In this document: piece after piece, positions 7,054 to 15,286 of the stretch
Numbering within the stretch: position 1 is the stretch's first letter
Layout of the letters: each line of letters starts with the position of its first letter
The notes under the pieces: generated by a model
The model's input: only the letters and a program-made list of their open reading frames with translations
What the model was told of the DNA's origin: nothing
Databases searched by the model: none
Made by a program: the position numbers and the translations under genes
Assembly (NCBI GenBank): GCA_964651515.1
Contig: CAZYYB010000025.1
Coordinates: forward strand, 1-33,830
Reading direction: 5' to 3'
Source of the DNA: BOG-1184 sp964651515
GTDB lineage: Bacteria > Fibrobacterota > Chitinivibrionia > Chitinivibrionales > Chitinispirillaceae
DNA length: 33,830 nt

Positions 7054-9429
7054 ATGTTTTCAAAATTCAGGTGGTATTTCGTGCCGTTTTTTCTCTCGGT
7101 ATGTCTCGCCTATCCGGCAGTATCCCAGGCCCAGACGCTCATTCGAAAGGCCGGGTTCGACCAGAACTGGAAGTTCTTCAAGGGTGATTCGGGGGATAAA
7201 TTCGCCGCAACCACCTATAGTGATGCCGCATGGCAGGTGGTCCACATCCCCCATTCGACTTCTTACGATTCAACCACGTACACCGCTGAGACCAACAGGT
7301 TTCAGGGCACCTGCTGGTATCGGAAAACGTTTACCTGCCCCTCTACGTTTCAAAGAGTATTCATTGAATTTGAAGGCGCTATGCAGATCTCCGATCTCTT
7401 TATCAACGGCGATTCGGTCGGCGAGCATATCAACAGCGGTTATACGCCGTTTTTCTACGACATAACCAATCACCTGGTACGGGGAGGCTCCAATGTGGTG
7501 GCTCTTCGCCTTAATAATGTGAACAACTCGGACGTTCCTCCCGGTAACCTCACGCCCGATTATTACCTTTTCGGCGGGTTGACCAGGGATGTCTGGCTTC
7601 GCTTCAAGGACAGTGTGTACATCCCCATTTACTCGCAGCAGATTATTACGCCGGATACCTTGACCACACTTGCACGGGTTCGCGCGAAAACCCCGGTGAT
7701 GAACAGCTCCGGAACCGCGCAGACCGCTACGCTGGTCGTCACCGTTCTCAATGCCGCGAATACCAGGGTCGATGTGGATTCGGCATCGCAGTCCCTGCCG
7801 GCAAACAGCAGTTACACGTTCAATGTCGTCGATACCATTACCAACCCGAGCCTCTGGTCGCCGTCGAGCCCCTATCTCTACTCGGTCCAGACGCTGGTGA
7901 AAGTCGGCGGGGTGGTGGTCGACAGCGTCGTCGAACCGCTCGGGGTACGATGGTTTAAATGGTCCGCTACCAACGGGTTTTATCTGAACAGCTCCCGTTA
8001 CGAGATCCGGGGCATGTGCGTGCATCAGTTCGAGGCCTGGGTAGAGAATGCCACGCCGAATGAACGTTACTACCAGGAGATCAAGGTGTTGAAGAACATG
8101 GGCTGCAACAGCATCCGGTGTTCTCACTACCCGCGGGCCCAGGAATTTTATAATGCCGCCGATAAGCTCGGGATACTGGTCTATGTCGAGCAGCCGAGCT
8201 GGGGCTGGGGATTTACCCCGTCGACCCTTTGCTGGTCCCGGATGGATAGCTGCGTCAAGGAAATGGTTACTTCCGGGCGCAACCACCCCTGTATTTATGC
8301 CTGGGGCATGTATAACGAGCCGATAACCGGTGGCAATTTTACCACCAGCATAACGCCTATGGTCGCCACGGCGCATTTGCTCGATTCAACCCGCCCGGCC
8401 GCCGAAGCCAACATCGAAGGGTTTAACCAGGCCATTACGGTGCCCGACATCGCCGGCTTGAACTATACGCAAAACACCGGAGGGTTTACCAGTAACGGCA
8501 TCAATACCAACAACATGCCATGGGTCGGTACCGAATCCCGGGCGAATTTTTATCCCTACTGCCCACGGGGGAGTAAGCTGGATCTCGATACGACGAACAC
8601 GCAGAACTCCGCCGGTAACGCCGCCTATGAATGGGCGCAGTTCAGTTTTACTACCGCGACCTCCGGGCAGTTGGCGGGCGGGCATTTCTGGTGTTTCAAG
8701 GATTATAATTCAGCGGACAATACGGACGGGTTTGAAGGTGTTGTCGACCGGTTTACGGTGCCCAAGGTCATGTACTGGTACTTCAGGAATCAGTGGGGCG
8801 CCGGCGCGCCCGATTATCCCCGCCCGGGAACCGCGACGAAGATCGACCTCGAAGCCGACACGAATTCGCTCAATGCGACCGGCTCCGATTACTTCCTCAT
8901 CACCGCCGCGATGCGCGATGCAAACGGTCGCCAGATTGCGGGGGATTCCGGGCAGGTTACCTTCACCATCAGCAGCCCGACGATGGCCACGTTTTTCGGC
9001 GGTAATTCGATACAGGCTTACGGCGGAAAGGCGGCGGGTTTCCTGCGCACCACCACGACGGCCGGTACCTTCACCGTGAAGGCAACCTATCCGGGTCTTC
9101 CGGCCGACTCCATTACGCTGACCACGCTGGCCGTGCCCGCCGAAACGTACACGACCACCGGGACTTCGGTTCTCGCCCAGAAGGCTCACCCGTTCGAAGC
9201 GTACAAACTCACGGTTCTTGCCGGAGTCAGGGGTTTTACCTTCCACTGTCCCCCGTCGGCCGGCGTTCTGCGCATTGTCGATTGCGACGGCAGGTCGGTA
9301 TATTCCAGCGCCGTGCAGAAAAACGCCTCGCTGGTTGTCGAGCATCGGACCATCGGACGCGGACTCTACTACGCGGTATGGGAAGGCGGCAACCAGAAGC
9401 TGGTGTCCCGCTTGAACAATACGTACTGA
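7054..9429 (+). CDS. Secreted glycoside hydrolase family 2 (beta-galactosidase-like)
   Basis: Protein of 791 aa with a Sec signal peptide ending near residue 26 (AVSQAQ). Domains in order: sugar-binding jelly roll (about 30-200, with the GH2-typical FNQNW-like start, HIPHS and GGLTRDVWL), an immunoglobulin-like domain (about 205-305), a TIM barrel (about 306-585), a beta-rich region (about 590-690), and a C-terminal region ending GRGLYYAVWEGG. The acid/base is predicted as Glu422 in WGMYNEP and the nucleophile as Glu494 in GTESR. GH2 covers beta-galactosidase, glucuronidase and mannosidase, and the substrate cannot be fixed from sequence. The last ~70 residues resemble C-terminal sorting or anchoring regions of extracellular enzymes. 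The ATG follows AGGAGGGTGGT. Monocistronic. Confidence 0.9.
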   Translation: MFSKFRWYFVPFFLSVCLAYPAVSQAQTLIRKAGFDQNWKFFKGDSGDKFAATTYSDAAWQVVHIPHSTSYDSTTYTAETNRFQGTCWYRKTFTCPSTFQRVFIEFEGAMQISDLFINGDSVGEHINSGYTPFFYDITNHLVRGGSNVVALRLNNVNNSDVPPGNLTPDYYLFGGLTRDVWLRFKDSVYIPIYSQQIITPDTLTTLARVRAKTPVMNSSGTAQTATLVVTVLNAANTRVDVDSASQSLPANSSYTFNVVDTITNPSLWSPSSPYLYSVQTLVKVGGVVVDSVVEPLGVRWFKWSATNGFYLNSSRYEIRGMCVHQFEAWVENATPNERYYQEIKVLKNMGCNSIRCSHYPRAQEFYNAADKLGILVYVEQPSWGWGFTPSTLCWSRMDSCVKEMVTSGRNHPCIYAWGMYNEPITGGNFTTSITPMVATAHLLDSTRPAAEANIEGFNQAITVPDIAGLNYTQNTGGFTSNGINTNNMPWVGTESRANFYPYCPRGSKLDLDTTNTQNSAGNAAYEWAQFSFTTATSGQLAGGHFWCFKDYNSADNTDGFEGVVDRFTVPKVMYWYFRNQWGAGAPDYPRPGTATKIDLEADTNSLNATGSDYFLITAAMRDANGRQIAGDSGQVTFTISSPTMATFFGGNSIQAYGGKAAGFLRTTTTAGTFTVKATYPGLPADSITLTTLAVPAETYTTTGTSVLAQKAHPFEAYKLTVLAGVRGFTFHCPPSAGVLRIVDCDGRSVYSSAVQKNASLVVEHRTIGRGLYYAVWEGGNQKLVSRLNNTY

Positions 9430-9467
9430 CGCTCGTTGTCCGGCCTGGCCGCGACCGCATCGGGATA

Positions 9468-9499
9468 GGGGGCAGGCGCAAAGCGCCTGCCCCCTTTTT
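9468..9499 (+). terminator. Intrinsic terminator after GH2 gene
   Basis: Twelve-base perfect stem GGGGGCAGGCGC / GCGCCTGCCCCC with an AAA loop, followed by TTTTT, 38 bases after the GH2 stop. It insulates the flagellar promoter downstream. Confidence 0.93.
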
Positions 9500-9556
9500 A
9501 CTGCCCGGCTGGAAAAAATTACCCTCCCTCACGGAATTCGCTTCCGGAGGAAACGG

Positions 9557-9574
9557 GACGTCGCCTGACGTCGC
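9557..9574 (+). repeat. Direct repeat, possible activator site
   Basis: GACGTCGC occurs twice with starts 10 bases apart (9557-9564 and 9567-9574), about one helical turn and roughly 100 bases upstream of the predicted sigma-54 transcript start. That is the right distance for an enhancer bound by an NtrC-type activator. No binding protein can be named. The rest of 9500-9640 shows no gene. Confidence 0.3.
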
Positions 9575-9643
9575 TTGTGAAGTCAATAGCATAACCCCCG
9601 CAATAATAACAGGTAACAAAAATCGTGCCCGGCGTCCTTCCGG

Positions 9644-9659
9644 TGGCATGGCGATTGCA
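9644..9659 (+). promoter_or_regulatory. Sigma-54 (RpoN) promoter of the flagellar operon
   Basis: The sequence TGGCATGGCGATTGCA matches the -24/-12 consensus TGGCACGNNNNTTGCA at all but one defined position. The GG (9645-9646) and GC (9657-9658) are exactly 12 bases apart. The expected transcript start near 9670 is about 27 bases upstream of motE. Sigma-54 control of hook and basal-body genes is well known in several Gram-negative lineages, which fits the genes that follow. Confidence 0.8.
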
Positions 9660-9696
9660 TATTCCATGAGCGCATCCTTATCCCGGATAGGCTGGC

Positions 9697-10302
9697 ATGA
9701 ACCTGAACCTGAAAACCATTCTCGTCCTCGCCCTTTTCGCCCTGTCGTCGTTTCCGGTGGTGATTCTCTGCGTTTTACTCGCGACCGGTCGCGCACGCAT
9801 TGAATTCGGCTCCCGTGCATTGAAACCCGGGAGTACGCAGGTCGAGGTCCTCAAGCGTCCGGCAATTATGGATTCGCTCGGCGAAGAGAACTCAAAGACG
9901 TTGCAGGGAGCGGAACGGGAGCGGAGCGATATTTCGCTGGAGAAGCAGGAACTTTCGGAAAAGCAGCAGGCGCTCGACCTCCTGGAGCGTGACCTGGAGT
10001 CGAAGAAAACCGAACTTGACCAGAAACGTACCGCCATGGAGTCGCTCATGGCAAAAAACGACTCGCTCACCGGGAAAAAAATGCGCCGGCTTTCGAAGGT
10101 ATATGCATCGATGAGGCCGGCGGATGCGGCGCAGATCATCGGTACGCTGCCGGATGAGACGGCGGAATCCCTGCTGAGCGGCATCAACGACGATCGTCAG
10201 AAGGCAAAAATTTTCGCCGCGCTTTCCCCTGAAAAGGCTTCGGAACTCACCCGTTTCATGGCCGGTCTTCATCGCGTGAAGGGAGATTCCTCCGCACTCT
10301 GA
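9697..10302 (+). CDS. motE: MotE-family flagellar motor protein
   Basis: Protein of 201 aa with one N-terminal membrane segment (about 7-30), a long charged heptad-like helix (about 63-128, rich in Glu, Lys, Gln and Leu), and a C-terminal helical module (KVYASMRPADAAQIIGTLPD to ELTRFM, about 131-188) that resembles the N-terminal domain of MgtE and the middle of FliG. This arrangement is that of MotE, a periplasmic chaperone/partner of the MotB/MotC stator side. First gene after the sigma-54 promoter and 11 bases before fliK, in the place where motE-like genes often sit in flagellar operons. MgtE itself is excluded by length. The Shine-Dalgarno (GGATAGG) is modest. Confidence 0.75.
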   Translation: MNLNLKTILVLALFALSSFPVVILCVLLATGRARIEFGSRALKPGSTQVEVLKRPAIMDSLGEENSKTLQGAERERSDISLEKQELSEKQQALDLLERDLESKKTELDQKRTAMESLMAKNDSLTGKKMRRLSKVYASMRPADAAQIIGTLPDETAESLLSGINDDRQKAKIFAALSPEKASELTRFMAGLHRVKGDSSAL

Positions 10303-10313
10303 GGAAACGGACA

Positions 10314-11771
10314 ATGCAACCAGACACGGTCAGCACCCCCCCGGTCTCGGGGATGGCGGCGGTAGAATCCGGCAAGGGAGCGTTGTCGTTCCCGGGGCGG
10401 GCCACGGCCGGCGCGGGCATCAGGCCCAGGGCAGGCTCGGATTTTGCCGAGACCTATAAAAAAATTGCACATGCCAACAAGACCGCATCGCGGGCCGGGA
10501 GTGCCGAAGCGTCGTCCGGGGAGAAAAAAACGACGGCAAACTCCAATGATTCGTCCGGCTCCGGGGATTCCCGGCCGGGTAACCCTCCCGATGAGGTCGA
10601 CACCGATCGCGCGCATGCGGTAACGACGGCATCCTCGCCGGGCTCTGAACAAACCGCTTCGGATACCGGGGTCGCTTCGAGCGGCAGCGAGGTTATCCGT
10701 CAGGCCCTTCTGGCAATTTCGCAGGCGCTGCACCTTCCCGCCGATTCCGACCTCGACGAGCTGCTTGTTGACGGAACCGCACCGGATACCGCCGACCAGC
10801 TGGCGAATATCCTGGCGACCCTGAAGAGTATCTCCGGAATACTTGACGGAGCGGCGTCGAACGGTACCGCTCTCGACACGGGAGATTCGACGATCGATGC
10901 CCGGACGTCGGCCGACCTTGCCGGTGTGCTCGATTCTCAGATCTTCAAGATCGAGCTTGGCGCCTCGATGCTCGGCATCGGAGAGCAGGTCGGCTCGGAA
11001 GTGGCGCAAAAGCTTGCTATTTCCTCCGGCGGCAATATACCGCAGGCGATCGACCCGTCCGCTCTCTCGATGTCGTCGTCGCAGCTTCAGGCGCTCTTAT
11101 CCGGATCGGCGTCTTCGCCGGATGCGCTTCAATCGCTCGTGGAAAAAATCGCGGCTCTCTGCGGCAGCGAGACCCCGCTCAATGACAACGGTGAGGGATC
11201 CCCGGAATCCGGATCGGACGATACCGCCGCCCAGGCTGCGCTGGGGACGCTCGCCGCATCGATGGGGGAGAGTGCCTCGCCGGCGGCGCTTCTGGGGAAC
11301 AGCCCGGGTGTTCCCTCCTATTCGAGTCTCGATGAGAGTGTCCTGCAGCAGGTTGCCGACAAGCTGCAGTTTGCCGCGAACCAGGGAATATCCGAAATCC
11401 GTATCCAGATCCAGCCCGAATCGCTGGGTGAGGTCAAGCTGCGGATCCAGGTCGAGGGCGGGGTCGTATCCGCACATGTGCAGGTGGCAAACCAGCAGGT
11501 ACAGAAGATCATTGAGAATAATATCCAATCCCTCAAGGATGCGCTTTCCATGCAGCATCTTCAGATGGGATCGATCGATGTCAATGTCCGCGGCGAAACC
11601 GGCGGACGGAGCGACGACGAATCGGCCGATGCCGAAAGGCTTCCGGCACCGTCGACGTTATCCGAAATCGGCGCGGCGGATGGTTCGGAGGTTGAGGATG
11701 CTTCGATGCGCTCCTCCGGCCTCGATACCGGCCGCCGATTCGGCAACAACACGGTAGAATTCTTTGCCTGA
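10314..11771 (+). CDS. fliK: Flagellar hook-length control protein FliK
   Basis: Molecular ruler and export-specificity switch protein, 485 aa. The first ~350 residues are low-complexity and Ser/Ala/Gly/Asp-rich, as usual. The conserved C-terminal domain is clear at about 360-425: IQIQPESLGEVKLRIQVEGG, then VSAHVQVANQQVQKIIENN, then LKDALSMQHLQ. The tail after about 430 is again polar. Lies 11 bases after motE and 14 bases before flgD. Identification rests on the C-terminal motif and the flgD/flgE neighbours; the N-terminal half would not be recognisable alone. Confidence 0.9.
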   Translation: MQPDTVSTPPVSGMAAVESGKGALSFPGRATAGAGIRPRAGSDFAETYKKIAHANKTASRAGSAEASSGEKKTTANSNDSSGSGDSRPGNPPDEVDTDRAHAVTTASSPGSEQTASDTGVASSGSEVIRQALLAISQALHLPADSDLDELLVDGTAPDTADQLANILATLKSISGILDGAASNGTALDTGDSTIDARTSADLAGVLDSQIFKIELGASMLGIGEQVGSEVAQKLAISSGGNIPQAIDPSALSMSSSQLQALLSGSASSPDALQSLVEKIAALCGSETPLNDNGEGSPESGSDDTAAQAALGTLAASMGESASPAALLGNSPGVPSYSSLDESVLQQVADKLQFAANQGISEIRIQIQPESLGEVKLRIQVEGGVVSAHVQVANQQVQKIIENNIQSLKDALSMQHLQMGSIDVNVRGETGGRSDDESADAERLPAPSTLSEIGAADGSEVEDASMRSSGLDTGRRFGNNTVEFFA

Positions 11772-11785
11772 AAGGGAGGACCGCC

Positions 11786-12565
11786 ATGTCCAGTACCACC
11801 GGTGTCACCGGAGCGTCATCAACCCCCTATTCGGTCAGCGCTCCCATTACCAACGGCAGCGTCAACGTTTCGGCCAGCACCACCTCGGGAACGGCGCCGG
11901 CGTCGACGGCAACGGCCTCGTCCTCATCGTCGGGCACCACCGCGCTCGGGGAGAACGATTTCCTGCAACTTCTCATAACGCAATTGGAGAACCAGGATCC
12001 GACCAGCCCGATGGACGATACGCAATTTGTTTCGGAATTGGCCCAGTTTCAGTCGCTCGAAAGTTCAAATAACACCGAGCAGGCGGTCGAAACCCTGAAC
12101 ACCACGATGACCACCGCGGCTTCGGCGCAGCAGCAGAGCGCAAACGCCGTTGCCGGGGCTTCGGCCGTCGCGCTTATCGGAAAAACCGTCCAGGTGCAGC
12201 TTTCGAGCATTCCGTACAGCGGGAGCGGCGGCGAGTCCATCCCCGTTTATCTCGGCAGCAGCGACAGCGCAACGGTAAAGATCGAGGACTCTTCGGGCAC
12301 CGTCATTAAAACCCTGGCCGCCCAGGGTTCCGGCACGAGCAATGTCGACGAACTATCCTGGGATGGCACCGACGATGCGGGCCAGCCGGTCGCCGCCGGC
12401 ACCTACAGCATCGTAACCTCCAATGCCTCCAACGACAGTTATGCCTTTACACAAGGCACGGTTTCGGGCGTCAGCAATCAATCGGGGAGCGTCACGGTCG
12501 ATGTCAACGGGAGCAATTACAGCCTGAGCAATGTCATGGAGATTTCACAGGGAACTTCCAACTAA
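11786..12565 (+). CDS. flgD: Flagellar hook capping protein FlgD
   Basis: Scaffold that caps the growing hook and allows FlgE assembly, then is discarded. The 259-aa product has a Ser/Thr-rich N-terminus of about 50 residues, then the conserved block ENDFLQLLITQLENQDPTSP followed by MDDTQFVSELAQFQSLE (about 55-92). The C-terminal half is a beta-sandwich (FlgD Ig/tudor) with the hallmark LSWDGTDDAGQPVAAGTYS at about 190-208. The ATG is preceded by GGGAGGA. An 86-base gap separates it from flgE. Confidence 0.95.
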   Translation: MSSTTGVTGASSTPYSVSAPITNGSVNVSASTTSGTAPASTATASSSSSGTTALGENDFLQLLITQLENQDPTSPMDDTQFVSELAQFQSLESSNNTEQAVETLNTTMTTAASAQQQSANAVAGASAVALIGKTVQVQLSSIPYSGSGGESIPVYLGSSDSATVKIEDSSGTVIKTLAAQGSGTSNVDELSWDGTDDAGQPVAAGTYSIVTSNASNDSYAFTQGTVSGVSNQSGSVTVDVNGSNYSLSNVMEISQGTSN

Positions 12566-12651
12566 ATAGCCTAAATTTGCCCGCCCCGACGGCTCAGCCG
12601 TGCTATCGCGCAGGTTGTCCGGCAGTGCGCCCGTCGGTGCAAAGGAGGAGT

Positions 12652-14772
12652 ATGCTTCAATCATTGGATTCAGCGGCCAGCGGCCTGGAAGGTACCCAGG
12701 TTTCCATGGATGTAATCGGCAACAATATTGCCAATGTCAGCACGGTGGGATTCAAGTCGAGCACGGTGACCTTTGAAGATGCGATGGCCCAGGTCATGCA
12801 GAACGCCTCGCCGCCCGAGGGAGGGGATGGAGGCGTCGATCCGATTCAGGTGGGGCTTGGAACGACCGTCGGAGCGATCACCGCTTCATCGAGCGAAGGA
12901 AATCTGGAAACGACCAACCAGATCACCGATCTTGCCATGCAGGGTTCGGGCTATTTTGTTTTTTCCAATGGCTCGGGGGATTGTTACAGCCGGAACGGCA
13001 CGATGCAGTTCGATTCTTCGGGCAACCTGGTCTCCGCGGCCGGAGGGTATAAACTGCAGGGAATAATGGCATCGCCGGAGGGCACCTATCCGACCGGCGG
13101 CACGGTCGGCAATATTCAGATCCCGCTCAACTCCACCGCTCCTGCCAAGGCAACGACGGAAATTAAGTACACCGGCAACCTTGACGCCGATTCGCAGGGA
13201 GTCGGAAGCATTCTCGATACCGCAAGCTTCCTCGGGGTCGCCTCGGGGACCCAGACGCTGACGTCGCTGCATAGCGATACCGGCAACAGCCTCGGGATAG
13301 AGAGCGGCGACACGCTCACGGTTTCCATGACCGGCTCCTCTTCGGCAACATTCCAGGTCGGGACCGGGACCGGGCAGATCACGACCCTGAGCGATCTCGC
13401 CACCAGTCTTCAAAGCTACCTGACCTCGTCGGGAAATACCGGGGCGACGGTAACCGTCAATGCAAGCGGGCAGCTTGAAATCGATAACGGTTCGGGCGCC
13501 GCCATCGATGGATTGCAGGTCAGCTCTTCGAACGCCTCCTCGGCCGGGTACGTGACAAGCGCCTTCAATTTTTCCTCTTCGATTGCCGCCGGCGCAACGG
13601 CCGATACCTCCGCGCTGCTTCGTCCGGCGGTCGCGACCGATCTTTTGGGGAACCTCGTCAACGCTTCGGGCCAGAGCCTCGGGCTCGAAACCGGCGATGT
13701 CATTAAAATCAACGGTTCCCTCGGTTCAAACCCCATCACGGAGAACGATTTAACCTACACCGCTCCCGGCGGGACCGGTACCGCGACGACGCTGAATGAC
13801 CTGCTGACCACCATCCAGACCGCTTTCAGCCTGCCGGCGACCGATGGAACACCGGCGAACAATCCTTCGGTGAGCGTCGATGCGGCGGATACGCCGAACG
13901 ATCTCCTCGCCGACGGGTCGATCGTGGTCCGCAGCCAGCCGGGAAGCGCCTTTGCCATTTCCGGCCTCTCCATCACCGCGACCAATCCGAGCGACAGCGC
14001 GACCGCTCCCACCGCCTTCGATGCCAACGCTTCGGCCACGACCATTCAGTCCGCGAAGGATGCCGCGCCGGTCAGCACCTCCGAGGAGGTCTACGACCAG
14101 ACCGGGGCGACGCACACTGTCAACATGACCTTTACCCCTTCGAGCCAGCCGGGAGTGTGGAACTGGCAGGCGACAACGGATGGCGGCGAGCAGATTGTCG
14201 GCGGCAACAGCGGCACCATCACCTTCGGGGAGGACGGATCGCCCACATCGTTTACCTATGCCGACGGGTCGTCCTCGTTTGAGTTCAATCCGGGAAACGG
14301 CGCCAGCGACGTCTCCCTCAATCTGAATGTCGGCACCCCCGGTTCGCTCACCGGTCTCACGGAATTCGCCTCCGCGACGACCGCGTCGTCGAGTTCGCAA
14401 GACGGCTATACCATGGGTACCATGCAGAGCATCGCCATCGACCAGAGCGGCAATATTACGGGGTCCTACTCAAACGGCGTTACCAAATCACTGGCCAGGA
14501 TCGTGGTCGCCGATTTTAACAATCCGGCCGGTCTTCTGAGCGGTTCCGACAGCATGATGACGACGTCCGCCAATTCGGGCAGCGCGGTCGTGCAGCAGGC
14601 CGGGGTCGGCAACAACTCCAGTATTCTGTCGGGTCAGCTGGAAGAGTCGAACGTGGATCTTTCATCGGAAATGACCAATATGATCACCACCCAGTATGCC
14701 TATGAGGCGAATTCCAAAGTCATTACCACCAGCGCCCAGATGCTTGCCGACCTGGTGCAGATGGGGACGTAA
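12652..14772 (+). CDS. flgE: Flagellar hook protein FlgE, large
   Basis: Structural hook subunit of 706 aa, longer than the ~400 aa of enteric FlgE. The start ATG at 12652 sits just after AAAGGAGGAG and gives the canonical rod/hook N-terminus (SLDSAASGLEG, then VIGNNIANVSTVGFKSS); a longer in-frame ATG at 12577 is not needed. The C-terminus ends with the matching helix (SNVDLSSEMTNMITTQYAYEANSK). The surplus length is in the exposed middle, where two related modules can be seen at about residues 210-300 and 339-447; both contain a 'SLG-[IL]-E-[ST]-GD' start and a 'TTL-x-DL' helix. Assembled outside the cell through the flagellar type III apparatus. Confidence 0.95.
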   Translation: MLQSLDSAASGLEGTQVSMDVIGNNIANVSTVGFKSSTVTFEDAMAQVMQNASPPEGGDGGVDPIQVGLGTTVGAITASSSEGNLETTNQITDLAMQGSGYFVFSNGSGDCYSRNGTMQFDSSGNLVSAAGGYKLQGIMASPEGTYPTGGTVGNIQIPLNSTAPAKATTEIKYTGNLDADSQGVGSILDTASFLGVASGTQTLTSLHSDTGNSLGIESGDTLTVSMTGSSSATFQVGTGTGQITTLSDLATSLQSYLTSSGNTGATVTVNASGQLEIDNGSGAAIDGLQVSSSNASSAGYVTSAFNFSSSIAAGATADTSALLRPAVATDLLGNLVNASGQSLGLETGDVIKINGSLGSNPITENDLTYTAPGGTGTATTLNDLLTTIQTAFSLPATDGTPANNPSVSVDAADTPNDLLADGSIVVRSQPGSAFAISGLSITATNPSDSATAPTAFDANASATTIQSAKDAAPVSTSEEVYDQTGATHTVNMTFTPSSQPGVWNWQATTDGGEQIVGGNSGTITFGEDGSPTSFTYADGSSSFEFNPGNGASDVSLNLNVGTPGSLTGLTEFASATTASSSSQDGYTMGTMQSIAIDQSGNITGSYSNGVTKSLARIVVADFNNPAGLLSGSDSMMTTSANSGSAVVQQAGVGNNSSILSGQLEESNVDLSSEMTNMITTQYAYEANSKVITTSAQMLADLVQMGT

Positions 14773-14867
14773 GGCGAAATTTCGAACCGTAACGACGTTT
14801 CCCGCCGCATCCCGGAAGGCGCGCCGTTTCGAGAAATCGGGGCGGGCGGGCCTCCCGGAACGGAACC

Positions 14868-14896
14868 TTGAAGTACCGGTTTTTAAATGATATAAT
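14868..14896 (+). promoter_or_regulatory. Internal sigma-70-type promoter before flbD
   Basis: TTGAAG (14868-14873), a 17-base spacer and a perfect TATAAT (14891-14896). Transcription from about 14903 would give a ~110-base leader to flbD and could express flbD-fliL-fliM-fliY independently of the upstream sigma-54 promoter. Found in the 240-base gap 14773-15012, which otherwise holds no gene. Confidence 0.6.
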
Positions 14897-14949
14897 GGGA
14901 GTACCTTCTATAAAAGTATCAGTGCGGCAGCGGTGCAGGCGCTCCTTAT

Positions 14950-14967
14950 ACCCGGACCTCTCCGGGT
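14950..14967 (+). other. Hairpin in flbD leader
   Basis: ACCCGGA and TCCGGGT form a seven-base stem with a CCTC loop, about 45 bases before the flbD start. No T-run follows, so it is not a terminator; it could affect leader stability. Confidence 0.35.
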
Positions 14968-15012
14968 GTGCAACAGGGGATATGCCCCGTCCATCAACCG
15001 AGGGAGAGATTC

Positions 15013-15258
15013 GTGATCACCCTTCATCGTCTTAACCGCCAGGAGTTCATCCTGAATGCCGACCTTATCGAGACGCTCGAAGCGACGCCGGATACCCTCA
15101 TTACCCTTACCGACGGCAAGAAGCTTCTCGTGCTGGATCCCATCGGCGATATCGTCAGCGCGGTGATGGCGTACCGGCGGCAGTGTAACGGCGCCATCCG
15201 GGTTCTCCACGAGGAAAAAACGGAAGCGTCCATCGACGGAACCGGCGAGGGCGCCTGA
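15013..15258 (+). CDS. flbD: Flagellar protein FlbD
   Basis: Small 81-aa cytoplasmic protein. The start is the GTG at 15013, preceded by GAGGGAGAG; an upstream in-frame ATG at 14968 would add 15 residues that the family does not have. The sequence 'LHRLNRQEFILNADLIE' followed by 'TLEATPDTLITLTDGKKLLV' is diagnostic of the short FlbD family found next to flgE, motA and fliL in Firmicutes, spirochaetes, Thermotogae and others. Its biochemical role is unsettled. Not the response-regulator FlbD of Caulobacter, which is an unrelated protein of the same name. fliL follows after 28 bases. Confidence 0.92.
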   Translation: MITLHRLNRQEFILNADLIETLEATPDTLITLTDGKKLLVLDPIGDIVSAVMAYRRQCNGAIRVLHEEKTEASIDGTGEGA

Positions 15259-15286
15259 CGCATGCGGGGAGTGAACGGAGATCTTC

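Noticed and set aside
14950..14967. Hairpin before flbD as a terminator of the flgE unit
   Set aside because: Stem of seven without a T-run, and it lies downstream of a good promoter; does not meet the pattern of an intrinsic terminator.
15013..15258. FlbD response regulator (Caulobacter type)
   Set aside because: Only 81 residues with no receiver, AAA+ or HTH domain; it is the unrelated short FlbD family.
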